Positions 25,810 through 36,654 of a DNA stretch of 64,000 nt are shown piece after piece. This DNA comes from Lichenostomus cassidix (Eukaryota; Chordata; Aves; Passeriformes; Meliphagidae): positions 60,027,516 to 60,091,515 of the forward strand of contig CM039182.1 in the NCBI GenBank assembly GCA_008360975.2, given 5' to 3'. The first letter of the stretch is position 1. Every line of letters begins with the position of its first letter. The notes under the pieces were generated by a model that saw only the letters and a program-made list of their open reading frames with translations, searched no databases and was not told the origin of the DNA. The translations under genes and the position numbers were made by a program.

Positions 25810-25960
25810 ATGGGAAGGCCACGGGCATCAGCCTTTGAGCAGTGTGGTCTAGTGGAAGGTTTCCGTGCTCATGTAAGGGGCAGGACACACATCATGGGAG
25901 AGGGGGAGGGTTTGAATTAGATAAGCTAAAAAGTCCCTTCCAACCAAGCTATTTTATGAG
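25810..25960 (+). mobile_element. CR1 LINE 3' end fragment
   Basis: The sequence from TGGTCTAGTGGAAGGT (about 25844) to AAGTCCCTTCCAACC (about 25930-25945) and ATTTTATGAG matches the 3'-terminal region of avian CR1, where a 'gtctagtggaaggtgtccc' segment leads to 'aaggtcccttccaacc' and the ATTCTATG tail. The match is diverged, with a short extra segment near 25885-25900. Weaker similarity reaches left to about 25810. The stretch 25690-25810 is richer in G+C and contains TGTGGTGGGTTGG, a start seen in some avian LTRs, but I could not define an LTR there. Confidence 0.65.
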
Positions 25961-25984
25961 AAGAAGGAATCTTCCTTTCAGTGA

Positions 25985-26070
25985 GAGAGCTGCCTGAGTT
26001 TGTGGAGCTCTGTCTGGGAATGGAAGACAACAGAGAATTTATGGGTCATGATTAAAGGCTTTTTGAAGAC
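25985..26070 (+). mobile_element. Probable CR1 ORF2 endonuclease-region fragment
   Basis: The phrase around 'gtggagctctgtctgggaatgga' and 'ttatgggtcatgattaaagg' resembles the segment of CR1 ORF2 upstream of the reverse transcriptase, where avian copies read 'gtggagctctgcctggggatgga' and 'tgggtcaggattaaaggg'. Only about 85 bases are convincing. It lies just downstream of a CR1 3' end, so it would be a separate insertion or a rearranged piece. Confidence 0.4.
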
Positions 26071-26348
26071 TTCTTTGTGTCCACTAATGGAGTGCATCTC
26101 CAGGTCAGATGCATCAAAACTTGCCCTTGCTTGGTCCTGCTGTCTACAGGCTTTTTCATTTAGAATCTTGCAGATAGGTACATTGCTTATTTCTCTATCC
26201 TGTTTTGGGTCAACACAATCAGACATGACAAGGGTGAGGACATTTGGGGACTACCCTCACTTGCTCAGAAAAGGCTCAGATGGGGTCAAGAACGAAGGCA
26301 GGGATGAGCGTTTCAGAAGCAGAGGTCTTCTTTTTAATCTCATATATT

Positions 26349-26354
26349 TTACCC
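26349..26354. repeat. Target-site duplication, left copy (TTACCC)
   Basis: The hexamer adjoining the LTR at 26355 is identical to 26618-26623. Confidence 0.87.
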
Positions 26355-26617
26355 TGTCGCTGTTGAGCCGCTAGCAGAGTAAAGAAGAACCAGTTCTCAG
26401 TGGCAAGAAGGAAAGACCTTTATTGTTTTGATTTCATCATATATATAGAGTTTTCAAAGGTCACCCAGACTGGTCGGCCAGAAACCTCCCCCTAGGCCTG
26501 ATTGGCCAGGCCTGCACCATCCAGATCTTGGGACACTGTTTTTAATAACATCCAAACTTTATCTTTATTTATAAAACACAAAAAGAATTCTCATGGGAAA
26601 AGCCTGTGCTAGTCACA
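26355..26617 (-). mobile_element. Solo LTR, ERVK-like family (copy 2, inverted)
   Basis: This is a complete 263-bp LTR on the minus strand. It begins TGTGACTAGCAC and ends CAACAGCGACA, flanked by a perfect 6-bp duplication (TTACCC on plus, GGGTAA on minus). Aligned by eye with the LTR at 9617-9877 it differs by about a dozen substitutions and a two-base length change, roughly 95% identity. The polyadenylation signal (26419-26424 on minus) and the TATA stretch (about 26440-26447) are kept; the upstream of the two CCAAT boxes is kept and the other is changed to CCAGT. The internal provirus is absent. Confidence 0.9.
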
Positions 26618-26623
26618 TTACCC
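26618..26623. repeat. Target-site duplication, right copy (TTACCC)
   Basis: The hexamer adjoining the LTR end at 26617 is identical to 26349-26354. Confidence 0.87.
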
Positions 26624-29369
26624 CCTTTCTCCATCCATTCTGACTGGGAGCAAGAAAGGAGTGTCTCTAACTTAAGAGTATTAGGCTGAGCCAGACCACT
26701 ACAACCAATGGCCCAACCATCAGCACAGTACAGCCAAAATATCCACATCCCTCCCACACAGGAAATCTCTGGGTCAAACCAAGAACTCAAGTTTGTGCTG
26801 AGACATTTTGTATAGAACTGGCTTTTCCTTTTGTGGTACTGTTTACCTTAGAACTACTGTTATAGACCAACTTAATATAAAGCTAGTCTGATAATAAGGC
26901 CTAATCATCCAAGTCTCTGATTTAAGCAGGACTTTGGCTATGTGTTGAAAACCTCCAAGTTCAGAGATTGGCTCATTCCTTACTCTCCATTTTATTCAGT
27001 CTGACATCCTGCCTTCATTACAACATGTCCCCACCTATATATTTTCATGGTAAATATTCAGTTTCGATTATCCAGTGGATATTAAGGGGCGAACTCCAGC
27101 ATCTGTACAGCTGGACTGAAGAAATAATTCTGATGACCTTTACTGGTGATGGCCCAAATGCCCTTAAGGTTCCACAGTGCAGCCAGCCTGAGTTTGCTTC
27201 ATGTCTCTTTCATGTTGAGCAAGGCCTTTATTTTCATATCGTTGTCCTTTCTTTCCCTGGCTGTGATTCCACCAAGCTGTGCAGATAGGCACGTCTTTGC
27301 TATGTTATATTTGTGGTCAGCAAAAATTAATATAATTTGATTTCCTGTCATTGTACTTTCTGCAATGCTCCATGTTCCCTACTTTACAAAGCATGACTTA
27401 TGAAGCTTCCTGGTTCTGCAGGTGTGGAAATGTTTCCTTTAAATGTCCTCCACTCATGAGAGTAGGTCACTTCACTGTATCTATTTTCTTTGTAAATATG
27501 TACCTTACTCTGTCATATTAACTCTTGTTCAGTTATTATTCCTATATATTAATTTCATATAAATTTTGGTTCCTCCTCACCCTGCAGCAAGGAGATCAAT
27601 GAAGTACATGACAATTTTATTACATCAGTGTATACATTTCCTCCACAAAAGTAAATCACTCTGGTAGATTCACTGCCCCACAAGAATGTACCTATAGATC
27701 ACTGTACTAACTCCCCACAAAAATAAAGACTGTGTCATTTTGGTCACTTACATTACACGTAAATGTGAACATATTCTCCTTTACGACATATATGTATACA
27801 GTATTTTATTCATAACCACCTTTTTCAGGGACTAATATGGCAGTGCAATGTGCTTACTTCTTCCTAGCAATTCAGTGATTCTCTAGAGAGCTGCAGCTAG
27901 TTCTGTCAGGACAAGATATGGATGTACTCTCTACAGCTCCTCTTCCTCCTTCCCTGCTTTTGCTGTCTCTTTCATCAATTGTTTCTTCTTTTGTTTTTTC
28001 TCCTTAGCTTTCCCTTGTTGTGTTTGCTTGTTTGGCTTTGCTCATCTCACAGTTTTGCTGAGAATTTAAATGAGGGTTGAGAACAATAGCCAAAATGGGG
28101 ATCTGGACCAGGAAAACCTATTTCCTGCGATCTCTGAGCTGGCCCCTCATTTTCATTTCAATTCTTTGTCCCGTTTGAGCAGGCTCAGTGAGAGCACTCA
28201 CTGAGGAGTAAACTGTACATGCTGTGCCTTGCTTCACCCCTTCTGAGTCACACCCTTCCCTCTGCTGCTGCTCCATGTCGCTGGATGTGTCCAGTCCTCC
28301 ACAGCAAACAAAAAGGGGAACAGATGAAAGTATATAACTCTGCTTGAAACTTATCTGCTCTTTTTACACCTCTGCATACTTCTCAAAACCTTTCTTAAGC
28401 TCAGTCCAGTAGAAGTATGCTCCTAAATAGAAACTTTTGCTATATAGACATGGATCTCAGTTAATACGGATTGATTAAATGCATTTAACAGATTGACTAA
28501 ATGCATTTCAAATTCTATTCCAAAATCATAGTGCATCTTAGATGTATGTGCTTGACCTAAGGAGAGCTGCAATCAGCTAATCCCAAATCAGAATAAGGTG
28601 TTATAAACCCTCAATTAATTCTGTGAGGAAAGAGGGGCATTTATTCATTTCAACAAGCTCTAACAGCATGAAAGGAAAAACAGCCATGTAAGGGTAAAAA
28701 GTAAGCAACCAAAGAGAGGCAGCAAAATCGAGCAACCAAACAAAACCCGCAGTCCTTACATGTCTCTCAAGGGCTGCACACAGTCTGCCCAGGATTTTCT
28801 TTTATCCGGAGTTTACTACGTGCTCCCTTGTGTCTCCTTCCTGCTCTGTCAAGGGTCATGTGGCAGCATGATGCCATCTCTGCAGTCTCCCCCTTCTCCA
28901 AGTTTGGGTCCAATGATTTTAGTGTGTTTCACATGCAAATTGTTCTAAATTTTCTGAGATCTGCAGAGAAGTAGTACTTGCATTTCTTTATGTTTCAGAA
29001 AATGTCATGGAAAGATCTGTTCTACTGCAAATTCTTCCAGTGTTTCCAGAACAAACACTGAACTATACTTTGGCCAATTGCAACATGAAAATTACAGTCA
29101 CTCATACTGTAAAATTGCCTTAGCTTTGTTCACAGTGCTGTAGTTCAATAGTGTGATTCTGAAAATCCTGAAAATCTGAAAATCTTTTTCTTTGTTTGGT
29201 TTAAGGCCTTGGCAATCCCTCACAGGCTGAGGTACCAGGTAGAGGATTAGTATCTTTATTCTCTTTCAGATAAGTATGTTAGGATCTGAGGAAGGGGAAT
29301 ATAATCACAGGAAGACATTGGTCATACCAGTTAAACTTTTATAAGGCTTTTCAACAGTATTAATATAAA
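26624..29369. other. Unique non-coding DNA
   Basis: No gene or clear transposon is visible. A short tandem duplication of GATTGAYTAAATGCATTT lies at 28469-28508. Open frames are short and lack recognisable domains. The stretch 28.6-28.95 kb is mixed composition and could be an old, unrecognised repeat, but no ends or duplications were found. Confidence 0.5.
28469..28508. repeat. Short direct duplication of an 18-base unit
   Basis: GATTGATTAAATGCATTT (28469-28486) recurs with one change at 28491-28508, separated by four bases. Confidence 0.7.
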
Positions 29370-29580
29370 GTAATGCAATGTAATGCAATGTAATGTAATG
29401 TAGTATAATATAATATAATATAATATAATATAATATAATATAGCATAGTATAATATAATATAATTTAATAATGTAATGTGATATGACACATAATATGATA
29501 TGATATTATGTAATGTAATATCATATCATCATATCATATCATATCATATATTATAATATAATATAATGCCATGTAATAAA
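29370..29580. repeat. TAATA/TAATG microsatellite with an ATCAT block
   Basis: About 210 bases consist of mixed pentamers: first TAATG and CAATG units, then a run of TAATA units, a degenerate middle, then a run of ATCAT units, and TAATA again. The ATGAT block before the middle and the ATCAT block after it are reverse complements. They give an inverted repeat with 14-base perfect arms (29495-29508 and 29516-29529) around a 7-base spacer. The tract is wholly A+T apart from scattered G and C. Confidence 0.88.
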
Positions 29581-30479
29581 TTACACTAAAACTAGGAAGA
29601 ATTTTTTTATTATCTTTTTACTTTAATGGCTATATGCATACGGAATCAACAGGCAATATGCAGAAAGCCAAAAACATTCCCATACCTTTAGCCTTCTAAA
29701 AAGGTGATGGGCATAGAAGAGGCTCATAAACAGCACTTGAAACCTGCTGTCTGTTCTGTTTCTATAGCTGTTAGAAACTGATTATTTTTTAAGGAGCCAT
29801 TTATGTTGGTGGGTAATGTTTGCCTTCCCCATTTATGCCATGAAAAAACAAACAAGCAAAACTCACCACAAAAGGTGGTCAGGAGCCCTGGGGTTTTTTT
29901 GTGTTATTTTTAGCCAAGTGATTTGCCTTGTGCTGTATTTTCCAAGCAATATTCTATCTAATTCATATAGACAACCAGGTTATGTTCTCAGTGCAATAAT
30001 AGGTAAAGTAGCTGGGCTCCCTGCAAACCAGAAGAGCACTTGAGTGCAAGGTGTGCAGGAGCACCATGCAGGAATCAGAGCCCCCAAAAGCTACAGAATC
30101 GCCAACCTGAAGTCCATGTGCAGTGTGAAAGGGAGCACAGAGAGAAACGCAGAGAATGGAAAAAGAAGGTCCCTGTGGCTTTGTCTGGAGAGGGAGTTAA
30201 AAAAGCAAACAGAAACCAACAACCTACAAAAGACAAACATTCTACTAAAAAACTACAAGGCAAGTTCAAGCACTGGGGCCCTCACAGTAGGAAACTGGTC
30301 ACATGGGTAACATCATGAAATTTTACTGCAAAATATCCTTTTTTTTTTCTTATTTGAAAAGACAAATTATTAGCATTTTTAAACAATTTCAATATGTTTA
30401 ATGGCTGAAAGTTAAGCTCAAACTGTTCCGCTTACTGAATAAAGTGCTAGGTCTGTAAACAGGAATCTTAAGTTACCCC

Positions 30480-30870
30480 AAGAGTACACTCATTTTAAAT
30501 TTTACTTGAAAGCGGGATGTACGTTTATTACAATTTCAAACAAAATGCTAATGCCATTAAACAAATGAGGTTTAGGCAAATTAACTGCATTTTAATATTC
30601 TGAAAGCCTATGATATAGGACATTGTGTTACGAAACATTGGCTAGAAGTATCAGTTGCAAGTGGGATTTTCATTGCTGTGAATCTCAGGAGAATATTTGT
30701 AATTAGTATCATTTGCCTAATACTTCAGGTTAATTAGAATATTTAATTGAATAGCTGTAATCTTCAGAGATGACTATATTATGATCAAATTAGTACCATC
30801 ACAGCACACGCTGATCACTGCTGCAGCCTGCCTCACTTCTGCTAGCTATTCAGCCCTCTGGAGCGTTCAG
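30480..30870. other. Possible conserved non-coding element
   Basis: This block has no simple repeat and no stable reading frame. It holds many homeodomain-type cores (TAATTA, ATTAAT, TAATTG and similar) along with CAGCTG-like and TGATCA-like motifs, in a sequence of even complexity. That look is common in deeply conserved enhancers in gene deserts. I have no alignment to show conservation, so this is a judgement of appearance only. Confidence 0.2.
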
Positions 30871-33800
30871 CAACATAAGAAAAAATCTGTTTCTTACACT
30901 TTTGAATTTTAATGATCCATTTGAACTCTGCCATCAACATTTAATTATTCTAGAAAAAAAAAGTCCCAACCATGGCTCCCATATGGCATGTTGGCAAATA
31001 CACTTGCCCACATTGGAGTCTGCACCTCTCCAGCAGCTCAGTGAAGAGATTTAGCTTTTCTTTTTTGAAAACAAGAAGGCCTTTTTTAATAGTGTTTGCA
31101 AATACAGACCATATGAAGCTTCACAGAAAAGGTTACTAGGATACTATTGAAACACTATTAGGAACAGATGAATTGATTTTTAGAATGTTACAATGGACTT
31201 AATCCTGTAATGTCTACTACTGGACTTTTGTATTGTGTCCAAAAGGTTTGAAGGAGTCAGGTGCCTCTGTAACTAAACCTTGTTAGATAGAAATGCAATT
31301 AATTTTGGGGGAAGAAGGGAAAAGGAGGAGAGGTAGAACGGATGGAGTGTGCATAGCAAAGTCTTTGCAGCCAAATCACAGATGCCGAGTTCCTGACCTA
31401 ACCAGTTGCTGTTGTTTCATTTTCTATAAATACATATATTTAGCAGCTGCAGATATTCTTGGGGTTAAACATACTGCTGTGGAAGCAGCAGGGTCAAAAT
31501 CCTGCTACACTAAACTAGTTGGATCTCCCCACCCAATTCTTCTCTTGTCACATAAGGGTATCACAAAAAAAAAGTCAAGAGAGTAAGCTGGGTATGCTAC
31601 AAAGGATGTTGTTTACACAGAGGGGTCCCAGGGCTCAGAAAAGCTTTCCTTCTTCTCCCCCATTCACCAAGCTGCTTCAGGATATGCAGCTAAAGAGGTC
31701 AGTTCTGTACAATTCTGTACAACAGCGATGTAAAAACTGATAATGGCTTTAAAATTCAGAATGCCCTTTGGAAACTGATGTTATGCTGCAAATTTCTCCA
31801 CAATTAATTGTTATTATCTCAGGAGGCGGGGGCAGGGGCAGTCGGGGAGAGATCAGTTTTAAGGGAAATGCTCTTACCTGCTGCCTGAAAATGAAGAGGA
31901 GAAATATTTCCATTTGACAGGAACATGTTGCTACACTGTACTTCAGAGTGGATGTATGATGTGCTATGCAAAGCTGAGACTCAGGGCTCAAATCTTAAGG
32001 GTTGTTGTCCTACAGAAAACAGTGAACCAACAAAATCTCCACCATTCTTTGCAGTACCACCTCACCTGTTGACACATGAATGCGTAAAATCTTGCAAATG
32101 TTTCAGGAAACTGAGTTGATCACAAGACAGTGTAAAGGAATCCTGCACAGAACTTTATCGCTTTCAGTAGGTAGGTAAAGAAAGTCAGCAAAATAACTTC
32201 TATTCAAAATAAAAAAGAAATAATTTTCAAAAAGGCTTTTTGAAAACCTTCTCCATTCTGGTAAGGAGCACATTGCTGCTCCAAAAATTTTAATGGTTGT
32301 GTTTTACTACATTGTAAGCACTGCATTTTATTTATGCAGCTATAACTATTTTACACTTACAAATAGTGACCTATAAATATTATGCACTTAAAAATAGTAA
32401 TTTATAAACTGAAAAATTCTAAGAAATGTAAAAATGCTCAGCCTCATTATGAAAATAATTTACTTTTATCTCATATCTACTCAGAAAATTTGCCTGGTTT
32501 CAAGTTTGCTATGAGATTAAAAAATCCTGGAATCATGATAAGTTCAGCATTCCATTTAAAATGTGCCTCTCACCTTTGGTGTCAAATAGATGTTTCATTC
32601 ATACCCAGTGAAATCAATTACATCTAAAAAGGAAGTCCTGTCAAATCACAGACATTAAAATTAAAATTATAAAAGCTACAAAACCTATGTTTAAAAATTA
32701 ATGTTAATATTTTTGTCAACTCTTATTTTTGTTCTTTAAAAACTAAACAGGAAAATATTTTTAATTTTCAGAAAACAAAAACCTTTTTGTCTGGCCTAAA
32801 TTTGTCCTCTAATATATAATAACAATAGTATTAGTCAGAATTAGCCAATAATATAGCCTTTCTCAAAATTAAAATACATTAAAACGGGGCAGAGAGAAAT
32901 AATAATCCTAGGAAGAATGCTCTCTTATCTAGGCTTTTCTTTTCATGCACTTCCCAAATGATGATTTAATACCCATTTTTAATATGCAGTTTAAAAAGCA
33001 CCTTGAGAATTCGCTTTAATGGCTAGTGTACTGCATAATTGTGGGCTTCCTTGTAAGAAAGCTTGCAAAATTGCTGATTACAGAACGATATGAAGAGTGC
33101 TGAAAGTACTCAGACCTATATATGGTGCTGCCATGAAAATTAGTCATAGAAATCTCCTCACAAAACCTGCTCTAATCTTCTGGATCTAGTGATGCATTAT
33201 ATTTTTTTCTTTTTCCATTTTCTTTTGAAAAAAGAATATATATACTAAAATATATATGTACTTCTGTATTTTGGAAGCATCTGCCAGAAGCAGCTATGAG
33301 GAATCATTAATCTTGAACAGCAGCATTGTGACGTAGTTTCCTTCATAGAGGTGCTTCCTGAGCCTGAAAAACTCCTTTAGAATTAAAAAATCTGCTCCAT
33401 TAATTGTGGAACAAATTTTCAACAGCCCTCTTTGAGATTCCCAGCTCTATGTATTCTCCCATCTATTAAACAGATGGCAGATAAGATTGTAAACATATTT
33501 GCTTCATATTGGATAGATAGTTTCTGGCATAATACTAATTAACAAATTAAATGACTGACTTTCTGCATCACATTAGAGTTAAAACCACTTTGTAAGTTTG
33601 TCTTTGGTAGTTATTTACTTTGACAATAGCGTGCAGTGAAAAACTGTTAAATGTTTTCTTAACAACATTATGCATTGAGTAGTTTTCTTTTTTAAAACTC
33701 TATATTTTATTATAATTCATTTGACTTTCATTACAGTCACTCATTACAAAATGTATGTGCATTTAATCCATTTCCAAGGGCTGCATATTTTTCCAATCCC

Positions 33801-35387
33801 ATTCTGTATCACAATGATAATGTCTTTGGTCTATGCAAGTGTGCATGAAATTTAGGAATTGTCTTTACTCATTTTCTGATAGTTTACCATGGACCGTTCT
33901 GAAAGGAGGAAAGCTAAAAAAATGTTAACAGTGGCAGATAAGAATATGGAGAAGGTTTCATTTTCCTTTAAGGAATTTGCATTTGACTATCTCTTTTATT
34001 ATAAGTACAAATAGGATCATCTCCACGATGATCGTGTACTAGGCTACAGCGTGAGATTAGTTCATATCTTCTTTGTTCTCTTCATTAATTTCAGTACAGA
34101 GCTGATCACACCAGAGATTCCAATTCCAAATTTCTTTGCACTAGACTATCATCAAAACAGAGAAAGCAACTGCAACTGTATTTCCCATTTTGGTTTTGGA
34201 AATATTAGCGTGAAGAAAAAGAGTTTACTTTCCAAACCTAACTTGTAATCCATTGGTGAATAATGTAAGAATATACAAAATGGTTGCAGAACTCATAAAA
34301 GAATGCCAAATTTAAAATTTTGTTTCAGACGAATTTGCTCATGTCTCTGTCTTCAAACAGAACAAACCAAACACCCAAAGAAAAAGACAGCCTTTCTGAA
34401 CTTCGAAACTCTCAATAAGATTTCTTCAAGAACACAGCTGTAAATGCAGAAACAGGTCAAATTCATTTAATTTCCTTTAGAGGTATAATAAAAGTAAACA
34501 GTTATATGAGTAAGGTGATTAATTCATACATGTTACAGCTGATGCCCAATGTTATTCAAAGATTAAAATCCCCCATACAAGGCAAAGATGATAGACACCT
34601 TGTCCCCCTGCTCTCCCTCCTCTCTTCACTGGCTCTACTGCTGGCAATAGAAACAAAGCAGATTTTTTTTTCTCTCAAATAACCAGAGTATGTTGATAGT
34701 GGTGTTGAAATGCATTCATTCTTCAAATCTAAAACTTCTTTCTGGAAAGTCTTGGTATCATTAAAAAACAAAACAAAATAAAATTAAGCCAACAAATATA
34801 TATATACACATGTATTACTGTGAGAAGGATGGCTTTGAAATTATTGTTTCTTTCTGTCATTTTTGAAAATATAAACTAATGACTTTGACATGTAAATTCC
34901 ATTAAAATATACCTGAAAATGGTGACAATTAAAGGGAACCTATGGAAGCTATTGGAAAAAATACTTAAGTTGATTGTTAACTGAAGCTGATTTTTTTCTC
35001 ACAACCTACTTTTGAGATGCAACTTCTTATCCAGTTTGGGTATGACAAAACACAGAAATCTGAGAAAAGATCTTTCTCACACATCAAAAGACCATTTTCT
35101 CTCTCATGGTGGTCATTAGCTATATTGTTGACAACAGCATTTCATATTCCATGTTAATATTTTTCATTACTTCACATTGTATTGAGTCATCCAGTTGTTC
35201 TAAGCACATTGTGATGCATTTTAAGGTTTAGAGTTAACTTTATTCTCTCCTCTGCCATGCTAGGAAAAACTGAAAGCTGAAATGTCCTGAAAATGTATCA
35301 TTTTAGCCAAACATCTTCCAGTTAAACCCCTAGCTCTGTTTTTAATTATCAGATATATGCTCCCAGGAATAAGCACAAATTTATTAC

Positions 35388-35462
35388 CTACAGCTCCAGT
35401 CCAGATTTTGGTACTGGTGGCCTTGAATAAGATGCTGCAATTCATCCTATATGACCTTCCTA
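35388..35462 (-). other. Weak candidate 75-bp exon, unidentified
   Basis: On the minus strand an acceptor with a T-rich tract (GATTTCTTTTGCAG) ends at 35463. A donor GTAATA starts at 35387. The 75 bases between are open in one frame, with phase 1 at both ends, and include GRSYRMNCSILFKATSTKIW. The peptide is not one I know. The donor is only moderate and there is no partner exon. Chance is the likelier explanation. Confidence 0.12.
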
Positions 35463-36116
35463 CTGCAAAAGAAATCAAGCATGTGCATATTTCTCCTGTA
35501 GTTTAGGACATAATATTACACTGGCTTATCCACTAAATCAATAGAGCTTTTCTGAAAAATTAGGAAGCATTGAAGTTCAGCTCCCTTACATATTTCTTTT
35601 TCTGGATGAAATCAGGAAAAAATCATCTCATCTCTCTGCAGTAAAAATTCACAGACATTAGAAAGTTCTATAGTTGTGGTGCGGTCTCCCTATAACAGTG
35701 ACACTGCATATGTAGTGTGGCACCATGTCTGAAATCCCAGAGGAATTTTCCCTGTGTTAAGAGAGCACTTAGGTTGATTTAAGCTGCAATCTTGTTATTT
35801 AAAGCTACTTAACTCTAGTACAGGTGTGAATCAGTGTAACTATATTTCTTCTGGTTCCGGAGCTATACTGGATGTAGCTCATCACTCCCTGTTCTCCAGG
35901 CAGGTAGGCTGATGCAAAAAATAGTCTGCTTTGGGAACACGAAAACACAAACTGGTTTGAAAAAGGTATTTTTTATTTTAGGTTGCTTTAAACCCTCACA
36001 CATGCAGCTTGTTGAGGTTTACCAAATATCCACCTCAGCTCAGAATTAAATGCTCAATGTCTCAACAGTTAAGGATGAAAAAGACCTGACATTTTGATCT
36101 TTAAGTGTAATTTTTT

Positions 36117-36647
36117 GTGAGGCCTCACCTGGACCAGTGTGTGTCAAGTTATTGGCTCCTGAGTACAAGAGAGACACGGAGCTTCTGGAGCAAGTCCATC
36201 ATAAGACAATTAAAGGGACTGGAGCATCTCTCTTAGGAGGACAGGCTGAGGGAGCAGGGCCTGTTCAGCCTTAAGGAGAGATGACTGAGAGGGAGCTGCA
36301 TCAGTGTCGGTAAGCATCCAAAGGGTGGGGAAGGGGGTTTCAAGAGGATGGATCCAGGCTCTTTTCAGTGGTGTCAAGCAATAGGACAAGAGGCAACAGG
36401 CAGATACTGATGCACAAGAAGTTCCCCCTGAACATGAGGAAGAACTTCTTTATTGTGTGAGAAACCAAGCACTGGGACAGGCTGACAAGGGAGGTTGTGG
36501 GGGTCTCTGTTACTGGAGGTCATCAAAAGTTGCCTGGAAACAATCCTGAATAGTGTGCTCTTGAGGATCCTATTTGAGCAGGGAGATTGGTCTGGATATC
36601 CTCCAGTAGTTCCTTTGAACCTTACCCATTCTGTGATTTGGTGATTC
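36117..36647 (+). mobile_element. CR1 LINE, 5'-truncated, older copy
   Basis: This plus-strand CR1 covers the last part of ORF2 and the 3' region. It opens with the 'gtgaggcctcacctgga' segment and passes through 'ctcctgagtacaagag', 'aagggactggagcatctctc' and 'ggctcttttcagtggtg', then 'ggaagaacttcttta'. It finishes with the tail 'ccattctgtgattt' near 36647. Many substitutions and small indels mark it as older than the copies at 5.5-6.9 kb. It is non-functional. Confidence 0.85.
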
Positions 36648-36654
36648 CACAGCT

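Larger units (their letters stand above)
29581..36116. other. Unique AT-rich non-coding DNA
   Basis: No gene or recognised transposon. A G+C-richer patch at 30.04-30.31 kb has overlapping open frames on both strands but matches nothing. The block 30.48-30.87 kb, rich in TAATTA-like sites and free of simple repeats, looks like a possible conserved regulatory element. A weak minus-strand candidate exon is at 35388-35462. Confidence 0.5.

Noticed and set aside
25604..26374. Overlapping open frames of 82-124 codons on both strands
   Set aside because: They sit in a repeat island containing a CR1 3' end and the edge of a solo LTR, and have no recognisable domain or splice context.
9617..26617. 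A full-length provirus bounded by the two similar LTRs
   Set aside because: The LTRs are in opposite orientation, each has its own different target duplication, and the 16.5 kb between them shows no retroviral gene sequence.
30040..30318. Three overlapping open frames of 64-92 codons, two of them basic
   Set aside because: Open on both strands because of local composition. No domain, no plausible promoter or splice sites; I could not link it to a transposon protein.
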